A DNA stretch of 64,000 nt from Sedimenticola hydrogenitrophicus. GTDB taxonomy: Bacteria > Pseudomonadota > Gammaproteobacteria > Chromatiales > Chromatiaceae. A program made the position numbers and the translations under genes. Numbering within the stretch: the stretch's first letter is position 1; every line of letters begins with the position of its first letter. Below are positions 9,086-16,822 of the stretch, one piece after another. A model generated the notes under the pieces. That model was not told the DNA's origin and did no database searches. It saw only the letters and a list, made by a program, of their open reading frames with translations. The DNA lies in contig NZ_JAQGEI010000028.1 of assembly GCF_029017505.1 (NCBI RefSeq), positions 1 through 64,000 of the forward strand, written 5' to 3'.

Positions 9086-9112
9086 AAAACGGGGCCGCAA
9101 GGCCCCGTTTTC
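9086..9112 (+). terminator. Rho-independent terminator after fccB
   Basis: A stem AAAACGGGGCC / GGCCCCGTTTT with a GCAA tetraloop is followed by a short T-rich tail, 20 bp after the fccB stop. The GNRA-type loop and 10-11 bp stem make this one of the clearest terminators in the window; the A-tract also allows it to work on the other strand. Confidence 0.9.
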
Positions 9113-9130
9113 TTATCCGGTACCGGTGAC

Positions 9131-9366
9131 GTAGGATGCCGGTGAGGCACGAACCGCATCAAGCCTTACCGCGAAAGATGCGGTTCGCAAGCTCACCGGC
9201 ATCCCTACCTTGGAAGCCTTATTTGTGTTCATTCGCGGCTAATAATAAAGTCCGTTGGGGTGAGGTACAAACCCCAACATCAGGGCACACGCATGAAACC
9301 CCGTTGGGGTTCGCAGGCTCACCCCAACCTACAGGCTTTATTCGCGTTCATTCACGGCTAATACTG
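9131..9366. repeat. Two palindromic repeat units in tandem
   Basis: Unit 1 holds a palindrome at 9131-9208 (GTAGGATGCCGGTGAG ... GATGCGGTTCGC ... CATCCCTAC). Unit 2 holds a palindrome at 9254-9332 (GTTGGGGTGAGG ... CTCACCCCAACCTAC). Each is followed by a similar 30-bp tail (TTCATTCGCGGCTAATA near 9228-9245; TTCATTCACGGCTAATA near 9348-9364). The first palindrome belongs to the family also seen at 42273-42364 and 58609-58689. Confidence 0.75.
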
Positions 9367-9385
9367 AGTTGGTTGTGGTAGTGTC

Positions 9386-10141
9386 CTAACGGATCACCTG
9401 ATAGGCCGGCAGCTCCTGCCAGGGCTGGCGGGCATAATCGGGAAAATCCGGATTCTGCCAACCGGGCGTGGCCAGTTTCTCCTGCGGTGGCCTGATCCTG
9501 GATACATAGTCCAGCACCGCGAACTCTTCGCGCGGGGTGAAGCGCCGGATCTGCTTGACCATTTTCGAATCCGCATTGCGGCGCTTGCCGGAACGTATCC
9601 AGTCGAACTGGCGGACCAGGTAGTTGTAGTTCTGCCCCTGGATCAGGGGAATATGGTCTTTCGCATCACCCTCACCGGCCGGGCCGTGACACTCGGCGCA
9701 CTCCTCCTTGTACAGCGCCGCACCCAACACCAGTTCAAATCCTGGACCGGCGACGTTGTTGACCTCCATCGGCAGCGTGGCGATATAGGCCGCCACATCG
9801 GCTATCTCCTGGGCGCCCCCCAGCAGTCTTGGCGAGGTGAAGGGCAACATGGTGGGATTGTCGCGGTTTCTCGCCCGAATATCCGCCAGCTGTTTGATCA
9901 GCACACTCGCCTGCTGTCCGGCGATCTGGGGATACATGCCATCCGGGCTGGCCCAGCCCTCCGGGCGGTGGCAGACGGCACAGATCATAAAGACCTTTCT
10001 GCCATTTTCCCTGTCGGGGGTCAGATGCAGGGCCTTTTCCACCTCGCGGGCCGCCTCTTCGATCCCCCCGGCGGGAGCGGCAGAAGAGCCGACAGCCATC
10101 AACAGGGACAATACCCTGATCGCTCCTTGTTTAAAAATCAT
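9386..10141 (-). CDS. Diheme cytochrome c (c4/c553 type)
   Basis: This 251-residue exported protein has a signal peptide (residues 1 to about 24) and two haem sites, CAVCH (about 54) and CAECH (about 151), each in a cytochrome c class I domain with downstream methionine ligand candidates (TMLPF near 97 and SKMVKQ near 193). This is the layout of cytochrome c4-like electron carriers. AGGGAGG precedes the ATG. It faces away from the hybrid kinase and converges on fccB, so it is probably a single-gene unit carrying electrons between periplasmic donors and oxidases. The exact partner is unknown. Confidence 0.85.
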   Translation of the reverse strand: MIFKQGAIRVLSLLMAVGSSAAPAGGIEEAAREVEKALHLTPDRENGRKVFMICAVCHRPEGWASPDGMYPQIAGQQASVLIKQLADIRARNRDNPTMLPFTSPRLLGGAQEIADVAAYIATLPMEVNNVAGPGFELVLGAALYKEECAECHGPAGEGDAKDHIPLIQGQNYNYLVRQFDWIRSGKRRNADSKMVKQIRRFTPREEFAVLDYVSRIRPPQEKLATPGWQNPDFPDYARQPWQELPAYQVIR

Positions 10142-10518
10142 TCCACCTCCCTCTAGAACCGCGCCTTGTTGTTATAGTGTCCGGGAATCTTCCGAAACGG
10201 CACGGCAGTCGAGATTAACTGGTTAAAAGTTGCCACTTCAATAGGGTATTTCCCTAAGGGCCCGCGCAAGGATAATTCCGTAGTACCGAGGGCGTTCCTG
10301 GGCCACGCTGGCAAGGCACGCTTTGCAGGCAATGGCCGCTCCCTTGGCAAAAAGCGTAACGCCGCCAGCGGGGTCCAGGGGCGACCGAATACAGGAACTT
10401 ATTCTTGCGCGGGTCCTAAGGGATCAGCCCAGCTAATTGTTTCAGCGTGATGAATGCCCCCGGTGCTTCTGTTGTACACTACGCCTTGGTCAACCCGGAC
10501 CCCGACATTTGTCACACC
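10142..10518. repeat. Divergent intergenic region with a 54-bp dispersed repeat
   Basis: Positions 10310-10363 hold a repeat (GGCAAGGC ... GGCAATGGCCGCTCCCTTGG ... GCGTAACGCC) that recurs at 22436-22490 and, inverted, at about 22548-22600. A symmetric TTAAC-TG-GTTAA lies at 10215-10226, about 75 bp before the cytochrome start. No gene is seen other than the uncertain 5-prime extension of the hybrid kinase (10447-10518). Confidence 0.6.
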
Positions 10519-12522
10519 ATGAACATCCGCTGGAAGCTGTTTATCACTATCGGAACCGCGCTCGTCATCAACCTGGCGGTCGGCTATTACGCCTTCATCA
10601 GCCTCCGCCAGGCCACCGCGGATACCACCCGCATCACCGAGCACACCTTCGGCGTAGTCACCGAGAGCCTCACCACCCAGGTCCACTTCAAGAAACAGGT
10701 GCAGGAGTGGAAGAACATCCTGATTCGGGGACACGAACCGGCACTCTACACGCGCTACTTCGGCCAGTTCGAGCGAGAGGAGCAACTGACGCAGCAGAGT
10801 ATTAAAAGACTGCTCACGCTGCTGGAAGCGGAGACTCCATCCTGGCGGGCCGCCAACGATTTTCAGCACGCGCACGAGACCCTTGGCAGACAGTACCGCC
10901 AGGCGCTCGACGCCAACCGTGATATCACCGACAACACCTATAGCGTAATCGACCGTGAGGTCAGGGGCATCGACCGCCAGCCGACGGATCTGATGGATCA
11001 GGTGGTCGAGGCCGCGGGCGCATACAAGAGCGAAAGGCTGGAGCGGATTGCCCGGCATCAGTCGGCGATCGAGCAGCGCATCCTGCTTGCGGTCATCGGC
11101 CTCCTCACCCTCACGGTCATCACCCTGGTCTGGTTCGCCGACCGGGTCATCGCCCGTCCCATCGTCGAGGCCACCCAGGTGGCCAGGCGTATCTCCCGGG
11201 GCGATCTCGGCGGGGCCATACCGGAACGCGGGAACGATGAGGCGGGAGAACTGTTGCAGGCGCTGAAGACCATGCAGGAGAGTCTGGCCATCTCCCAGGG
11301 CAAACTCAAACAGGAGCAGTCACTGCTGGCCGAGCGGGTGGAGCGGCGTACCCGGGCGCTCAATATCGCCAATGCCGAACTGGCCCGCGCGGCCAAGACC
11401 AAGGATATGTTCCTGGCCACCATGAGTCATGAACTGCGCACCCCGCTGACCACCATCATGGGGCTGACCGAGATGCTCCAGGATCAGCTCTATGGCCCGG
11501 TAAATAGCGGCCAGGGCCGGTCGCTGGCCACCATTCAGGAGAGCTCCCGCCACCTGCTGACCCTGATCAACGACATCCTGGATGTGGCCAAGGCGGAGTC
11601 CGGCAAGATGGTGCTGAAATGGGACTACCTGCCGGTTGACCAGTTGGTCGAGGCCAGCCTGCGCATGGTCCGGCAACCCGCCAACAGCAAAAAACACCGC
11701 CTGCTGCAGCAGATCGATCCGGCGGTGAAACTGATCCACGGCGACGGCCGCCGCCTGAAACAGCTCCTGGTCAACCTGCTGGGCAACGCCATCAAGTTTA
11801 CCCCGGAGGGGGGCACCATCGGCCTCGACATCAGCGCGCCGGGTGACAATAGCGGCATCGATATAGCGGTCTGGGACAACGGCATCGGTATCGAAGAGCA
11901 ACAGCAGCGGCATCTGTTCGAACCCTTCGTGCAGCTGGACAATGATTCGACCCGACGCTACAGCGGCACCGGGCTGGGCCTGACCCTGGTGAAACGGATG
12001 GCGGAGCTGCATGGTGGTACGGTCCGGGTCGAAAGCGAACCCGGTGCGGGAAGCCGGTTTACCGTGACGCTCCCCTGGTGCAGCGATGACAATACCGCGC
12101 ACCACCAGAAACTCTCCCGCGAAGATACCGAGGCATCCCCGATACAACACCAGTCAGTACAGGAAACCACCCTGCTGCTGATCGAGGACAACCCGGCCAA
12201 CCGCGCTATGGTCAGCGACTTCCTGCGGCTGCAGGGCTTCCATGTGGTGAGCGCCAGCAGCGGCAGCGCGGCCCTCAGGCTGGCCTACGAGCACCTGCCC
12301 GACATCATCCTTATGGATATCCAGCTCAGTGACATGGACGGGCTCGAGGTGACACAACAGCTGCGCAAACACCCGTTGCTGGCCAAGACCCCGGTCATCG
12401 CCCTGACCGCCCTGGCCATGCCCGGCGACCGGGAGCGCTGCCTGGAGGCCGGGATGGATGACTACCTGAGCAAACCGGCCGGATTGAAGGAGATCTACCA
12501 CCGGCTGCTCGGCTACCTGTAG
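10519..12522 (+). CDS. Hybrid sensor histidine kinase/response regulator
   Basis: This 667-residue membrane sensor has TM1 (about 7-27), a periplasmic helical region (28-190), TM2 (about 193-212), a HAMP domain, a coiled coil, HisKA with phospho-accepting MSHELRTPLTTI (about 303), HATPase_c with WDNGIGIEEQ and GTGLGLTLVKR, and a C-terminal receiver with LMDIQLSDMDG (about 597). It lacks an Hpt domain, so phosphate may pass to a separate protein. ATG 10519 is preferred because it leaves a normal short N-terminus before TM1; an in-frame ATG at 10447 would add 24 residues. It is alone, divergent from the diheme cytochrome; the signal is unknown. Confidence 0.85.
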   Translation: MNIRWKLFITIGTALVINLAVGYYAFISLRQATADTTRITEHTFGVVTESLTTQVHFKKQVQEWKNILIRGHEPALYTRYFGQFEREEQLTQQSIKRLLTLLEAETPSWRAANDFQHAHETLGRQYRQALDANRDITDNTYSVIDREVRGIDRQPTDLMDQVVEAAGAYKSERLERIARHQSAIEQRILLAVIGLLTLTVITLVWFADRVIARPIVEATQVARRISRGDLGGAIPERGNDEAGELLQALKTMQESLAISQGKLKQEQSLLAERVERRTRALNIANAELARAAKTKDMFLATMSHELRTPLTTIMGLTEMLQDQLYGPVNSGQGRSLATIQESSRHLLTLINDILDVAKAESGKMVLKWDYLPVDQLVEASLRMVRQPANSKKHRLLQQIDPAVKLIHGDGRRLKQLLVNLLGNAIKFTPEGGTIGLDISAPGDNSGIDIAVWDNGIGIEEQQQRHLFEPFVQLDNDSTRRYSGTGLGLTLVKRMAELHGGTVRVESEPGAGSRFTVTLPWCSDDNTAHHQKLSREDTEASPIQHQSVQETTLLLIEDNPANRAMVSDFLRLQGFHVVSASSGSAALRLAYEHLPDIILMDIQLSDMDGLEVTQQLRKHPLLAKTPVIALTALAMPGDRERCLEAGMDDYLSKPAGLKEIYHRLLGYL

Positions 12523-12636
12523 CGCATTTTTCCGGCTCCGGAGGAATCCGTTTCACAGCACGGTGGCGGCGGGCACTGCCCGCCCAATGGCGACGGGCGT
12601 GGCGGGTGCATCAGCTATGCCAATCTGGACTGCGGT

Positions 12637-13923
12637 CTATTCGGAGCCGGTGGAAGACGCCGCGGGAGCAGCGGCCAGGTGCTCGGCCACCAGTTCGGTG
12701 AGGCCGATCACCTCAACATCCATATCGCGGTCCTCGATACCCTCTTCCAGGACAATCCGGCAGTTGGCGCAGGCGGTGACCAGGGTCTTCACCCCCAGCG
12801 CCTCGAGCTGTTTCCGTTTACGATCAAACACCTTCAGGCGCAAACCTTCGGCCCGCTCATTGGCACTGACGCCGCCACCACCGCCGCAGCACCAGTTCAT
12901 CTCCCCGTGATCGGCCATCTCGACGAAGCCGCTGGCCACCTTGCCCAGGAGATCCCGCGGTGGTTCGATAACCCCGCCGCGACGCACGATCTGACAGGGG
13001 TCGTGAAAAGTCAGCGGGGTCTCCGTGAGTCCGCTGAGCTTGAGGCGCCCCTCCTGCTGCAACTGATCCAGCAGCTCCAGGATATGAATAATCTCAAACT
13101 TATACGGACGCCCGATGAGATTGGGTCCCTCCCAGCGAATGGCGGTATAGGCGTGTCCGCACTCGGGGCTGATCACGTATTTGACACCGAGCGACTCGGC
13201 GGCGTCGACCACCCGGCCGACGATCTCCCGGGCCGCCTCCCGGCTGCCGATCTGGATGCCGCTGTTGGTCGCCTCGAAGGCCTGGCTGCTGATGGTCCAG
13301 GAGACCCTGGCCGCGTCGAAGATGCAGGCGACGCTCTCGATATATTCCGGGAAGTTCACCACCTCCATGGAGGAGAACAGGGCCATGTAGTCGGCGCCCT
13401 GCCGATCCATGGGGATACTCAGACCGGTATTCCGCTCGACATGGCGCAAGGCCGCCTGCAGGGTCTTCAGGGTGACACCCATCGGGCTGCCGATGGTGAG
13501 CGCCCGGTGTGTCGCCTCCTGCAGCCCCGGTGGCGTGTAACCGGCGGCCGCGAAGCCTTCCCGCTCCTTGCGGATCATATAGGTGATATCGTTGCCCACC
13601 GGACAGACCATGGAGCAGCGCCCGCACAGGGTGCAACTGTCATAGACCAGCTCTTCCCAGTCGGCGAAATCCTGATCGCTCAGCGGCTTGCTCAATCCCA
13701 GCTTGATGGCAAACTTGCCCCAGAAGGTGTGCTGCTCCTTCCATAGCCGGCGCATCGGTTCCAGCTTGTAGATAGGCGTGTAGCGCGGATCCTGGGTCTC
13801 GGTGTAGAACAGGCACGCCTCGGCGCACAGACCGCAGTGGACACAGGAGGAGAAATAGGCGGCGACCCTGGAATCGATCTGGCTCTCCAGCGCCGCCACT
13901 CCCTTTGCGAAATCGTGACTCAT
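12637..13923 (-). CDS. DsrK/HdrD-like (Fe-S)-binding CCG-domain protein
   Basis: This 428-residue cytoplasmic protein has two N-terminal ferredoxin motifs, CVHCGLCAEAC (about 27) and CTLCGRCSMVCP (about 92), then two CCG-type domains. The second is intact (DPC near 317, CCGGGGG near 353, CANC near 396), the pattern that binds a noncanonical cubane in HdrB/HdrD and DsrK. The first keeps only one clear cysteine (SPECGH, about 255). DsrK pairs with DsrM to exchange electrons between quinone and a cytoplasmic thiol/disulfide; here the DsrM-like gene lies immediately upstream and formate dehydrogenase beyond it. The start at 13923 is 14 bp after that gene. The open frame extends further upstream but overlaps it. 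Confidence 0.8.
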   Translation of the reverse strand: MSHDFAKGVAALESQIDSRVAAYFSSCVHCGLCAEACLFYTETQDPRYTPIYKLEPMRRLWKEQHTFWGKFAIKLGLSKPLSDQDFADWEELVYDSCTLCGRCSMVCPVGNDITYMIRKEREGFAAAGYTPPGLQEATHRALTIGSPMGVTLKTLQAALRHVERNTGLSIPMDRQGADYMALFSSMEVVNFPEYIESVACIFDAARVSWTISSQAFEATNSGIQIGSREAAREIVGRVVDAAESLGVKYVISPECGHAYTAIRWEGPNLIGRPYKFEIIHILELLDQLQQEGRLKLSGLTETPLTFHDPCQIVRRGGVIEPPRDLLGKVASGFVEMADHGEMNWCCGGGGGVSANERAEGLRLKVFDRKRKQLEALGVKTLVTACANCRIVLEEGIEDRDMDVEVIGLTELVAEHLAAAPAASSTGSE

Positions 13924-13937
13924 GGTCTCTCCCTGGC

Positions 13938-14579
13938 TCAGGCGTTGACGCCCTTGCGTCCCATCATGGCACCGGTATAACCACGGCTGAAGACAAAGGT
14001 GAAGGTGTGCATCAGGCTGCTGAACGGAAAATAGATCAGCAGCAGCTCGGCCAGGAACAGATGCAGCAGACGCAACGGCTCGAAGGCCTGCGCCAGGGCC
14101 AGACAGCCGCTCAACATGACCAGGAACACCAGCCCGGTGCCGATATGGTCGTCCACAGATGAGAGCAGACGGGTCACCGGATGCAGCAGCCGGTGCAGCC
14201 ACAGCAGCAGCAGGCCGACAAAGGCCAGCTCGGCACTGATGATAAAGGCCCAGTAGGGGAGTGCCGGCCAGCCGAAACCGGTGATCCGCTCGGCCAGGAA
14301 ATCCACATGGGGCTGGGCAAAGAACAGCAGCGCGAACAGCCCCAGGTGAAACAGGTAACCGGCGATCAAGGTCAGCCGGCCGCGGGTCGCCACATCCCGG
14401 CGGGGGACGAAGCGGCTGAACAGGTTGCGCAGGGCGCCGGCACCCCCACCGGCGCGGGGGGGCGCCAGATCCGGTTTCACGCCGGCGCGCAGGATCGAGT
14501 AGAGACGATACAGCATGCCGACACCGAACACCGCCAGGGAGAAGTACCAGAGCGGTCCGTCAATCAGCTGTCCGATCAT
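13938..14579 (-). CDS. DsrM/NarI-like membrane cytochrome b
   Basis: This 213-residue protein has about five membrane helices and histidines at helix positions suited to haem b (for example YLFHLGLFALLFF near 77, LLWLHRLLHP near 126 and FSSLMHTFTFVFSRGYTG near the end). It resembles the NarI/DsrM family, which exchanges electrons with quinone. Its ATG overlaps the stop of fdhC (ATGA), and the DsrK-like gene follows 14 bp later, so the three are translated together. A DsrMK-like pair in a formate dehydrogenase operon is unusual. Family assignment is good; the physiological partner is inferred. Confidence 0.75.
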   Translation of the reverse strand: MIGQLIDGPLWYFSLAVFGVGMLYRLYSILRAGVKPDLAPPRAGGGAGALRNLFSRFVPRRDVATRGRLTLIAGYLFHLGLFALLFFAQPHVDFLAERITGFGWPALPYWAFIISAELAFVGLLLLWLHRLLHPVTRLLSSVDDHIGTGLVFLVMLSGCLALAQAFEPLRLLHLFLAELLLIYFPFSSLMHTFTFVFSRGYTGAMMGRKGVNA

Positions 14580-15679
14580 TGTCCGGACTCCTGCATCCCG
14601 CTCGGCGCGGCCGGTCCGCCGGCCGCTTCACCGCGCTGCGACGAAACCTCGCTCTCGCTCACCACCTCTCCCTCCTGCTCGCAGCGCTCGGCCCACTGGG
14701 CATGGTGCTCGCGCGCCCAGTTCAGGTCGCAGTAACCGGTAGTCATGCCGTCCAGCGCGCCTTCCATACCCACCGAACCGATATAGATGTGCCCAAGGAT
14801 CACGGCGATCATCAGCACCGTGGTGACGGCGTGGGAGACGTGGGCCAGCTCCATGGTTATGCGCGCCTGCCCGAATACCGGAAACACCAGCACCAGACCG
14901 GAGCCGACGATCACCACACCCACCAGCGCCAGCAGCCAGAACATGCTCTTCTCGCCCATGTTGAAGAAGTTGGACGGCACATGGCGCTTGCCGATAATGC
15001 CACCCCCTTTCAGCAGCCAGGTAAGATCACCCTTCTGGTAGATGTTGCGCCGGACAAAGCGGAAAAAGATCAGCAGCAGCGCCACCGCAAACACCGGGCC
15101 AAACAGGTTGTGGCCCTCCTTGCTGGCGGAGGCGAGCAGGGAGAACCCCTCCTGCCCGATCAGCGGGATCAGCAGGGGACGGCCATACAGCAGGATCAGG
15201 CCGGTCAGGGCGAGAAACAGGAACACCGAGGCGATGAACCAGTGGATGGTTCGCTCATAGAGGGTATAACGGAACAGTTTCCTGTCACCCAGGCCGGCAT
15301 CGACCTTGATCTTGCCGAGGATGAAATAGAACAGCGTCAGCAACAGCAGCACCCCGGCCAGCAGATAACCACTGTAGGGGATCAACTGCTGCATGCGGAA
15401 GTTGCGCCAGGTCTCCCCATAGGGGTTGATCAGGGTCCCGCTGTCCACCCCGGCCACCTGGCTCCGGCCCGCCACAATCCCCTCGCGCTGCCGCACCTCG
15501 CGCCACAAATCGGCGCTCGGATTGGGGACCGGTATGGCCCTTTCGCTTTCATTCGTCTGTGTCTGTGCCCGTGCCGCAGTCGGGGTCAGCATCGGCAACA
15601 GCACGATCAGGCAGAACAGGATGAACACCCCGCCCTGGATCGCAGTTACTGCTCTATACGGGATTCTGGCCCTGCTCAT
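14576..15679 (-). CDS. fdhC: Formate dehydrogenase cytochrome b subunit (gamma)
   Basis: This 367-residue protein has an N-terminal hydrophobic segment or signal (about 12-38), a periplasmic stretch, and four further helices of the formate dehydrogenase gamma (cytochrome b556) family. Histidines in ERTIHWFIAS (about 144), KEGHNLFGP (about 194), HVSHAVTT (about 280) and GHIYIGS (about 297) are haem ligand candidates. It passes electrons from FdhAB to quinone. ATG 15679 is chosen for its AGGAGAG ribosome binding site; the frame runs 42 bases further upstream. It is separated from fdhB by 497 bp of repeats, so it may not be co-transcribed efficiently with fdhAB. The C-terminal 50 residues are hydrophilic. 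Confidence 0.88.
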   Translation of the reverse strand: MSRARIPYRAVTAIQGGVFILFCLIVLLPMLTPTAARAQTQTNESERAIPVPNPSADLWREVRQREGIVAGRSQVAGVDSGTLINPYGETWRNFRMQQLIPYSGYLLAGVLLLLTLFYFILGKIKVDAGLGDRKLFRYTLYERTIHWFIASVFLFLALTGLILLYGRPLLIPLIGQEGFSLLASASKEGHNLFGPVFAVALLLIFFRFVRRNIYQKGDLTWLLKGGGIIGKRHVPSNFFNMGEKSMFWLLALVGVVIVGSGLVLVFPVFGQARITMELAHVSHAVTTVLMIAVILGHIYIGSVGMEGALDGMTTGYCDLNWAREHHAQWAERCEQEGEVVSESEVSSQRGEAAGGPAAPSGMQESGQ

Positions 15680-16176
15680 CACACTCTCCTGACTCTCATG
15701 ATCCGCAACACTACCCTGCACTAATCCACGCCCCTACAGCGAACCTTCTCGTATTGAGTGAGCTGGCCACAGGAAGACCGCTTCCGGTTGGACCATTTAT
15801 TGGCTCTGCCCCAAGTGGCACTTACTTAAGAAATCCCTATTGGGGTCGGAGTCAAATTTGATGGACATTGTCTGGAAAAACGCCCGGTTTCCTTGATCAA
15901 ATTTGACTCCGACCCGAATGGCACTTAATTAGGCAGTCTATTCCCGTGAAAGTAAGTGGATCGTCATTCCGGCGCAGGCCGGAATCCAGAGAAGCGACCA
16001 CCATTGGTGGATATGGATCCCGGCCTGCGCCGGGATGACGGGAGTTTTAACCTTAACTAAGTAGCATTGGACTCCGACCCCTGTTCTGATGCGATAGGGC
16101 GAGCCCTTCCGCCGCGATTTGGCAAAGCACCCCGCCAAAGCACCGCCTCTCAGATAACACCTAACCGCTACACAGC
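15680..16176. repeat. Repeat block splitting the fdh operon
   Basis: No gene. A palindrome at 15842-15915 (GGGGTCGGAGTCAAATTTGA ... reversed) is related to an inverted copy at 59843-59917. Next to it, 15916-16069 is a palindromic element with ends GAATGGCACTTA and TAAGTAGCATTG, containing CGTCATTCCGGCGCAGGCC (15962-15980) and its complement (16022-16040). It is flanked by an 11-bp direct repeat GACTCCGACCC (15905-15915 and 16070-16080), which looks like a target duplication at the end of the first palindrome. A solo end (GTGGCACTTACTTAAG) lies at 15815-15830. Confidence 0.8.
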
Positions 16177-16806
16177 CTATTTTTTCATGCTGCTCTTACC
16201 CTCCATCCCGCGCGAGGCGCGGAAGGCCGCATTCCGGTAGGAGACCCCCCGGTTGAGCACGCTGGCCCCGCGGTTGATGACCCGTTCGCGGTAGATGTCG
16301 GAGATGGTGTTGGCATCGCCGGCCAGCAGTGCCTTGGTGGCGCACATCTCGGCACACAGCGGCAGCTTGCCCTCAGCCAGCCGGTTGGAGCCGTATTTGC
16401 GATGCTCCTCGACACTGAGGTCCTGTTCGGGTCCGCCGGCACAGAAGGTACACTTGTCCATCTTGCCACGTGAACCGAAGGCGCCGGCCTGGGGAAACTG
16501 CGGGGCGCCGAACGGACAGGCGTAGAAGCAGTAACCGCAGCCGATACAGATGTCCTTGTTATGCAGCACCACGCCATCCAGCGTATCGTAGATGCAATCC
16601 ACCGGGCAGACGGCGATACAGGGCGCGTCCGAACAGTGCATACAGGCCACCGAGAGCGAGCGTTCACCCGGCTCGCCGTCCTTGATGGTCACCACGCGGC
16701 GGCGATTCACCCCCCACGGCACCTCGTTCTCGTTTTTACAGGCCGTGACACAGGCGTTGCACTCGATGCAGCGTTCAGCGTCACAATAGAATTTCATTCG
16801 AGCCAT
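16177..16806 (-). CDS. fdhB: Formate dehydrogenase iron-sulfur subunit (beta)
   Basis: This 209-residue ferredoxin-type protein has four [4Fe-4S] cysteine sets: CIECNACVTAC (about 14), CMHCSDAPCIAVCP (about 55), CIGCGYCFYACP (about 87), and late ligands CTFC (about 119) with CAEMC (about 151). It lacks a signal peptide and a C-terminal membrane helix, as in Fdh3-type beta subunits that are exported with the Tat-dependent alpha subunit. It conducts electrons from FdhA to the cytochrome b FdhC. It starts 16 bp after fdhA. Confidence 0.92.
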   Translation of the reverse strand: MARMKFYCDAERCIECNACVTACKNENEVPWGVNRRRVVTIKDGEPGERSLSVACMHCSDAPCIAVCPVDCIYDTLDGVVLHNKDICIGCGYCFYACPFGAPQFPQAGAFGSRGKMDKCTFCAGGPEQDLSVEEHRKYGSNRLAEGKLPLCAEMCATKALLAGDANTISDIYRERVINRGASVLNRGVSYRNAAFRASRGMEGKSSMKK

Positions 16807-16822
16807 CGTTTTATCCTCTTGT

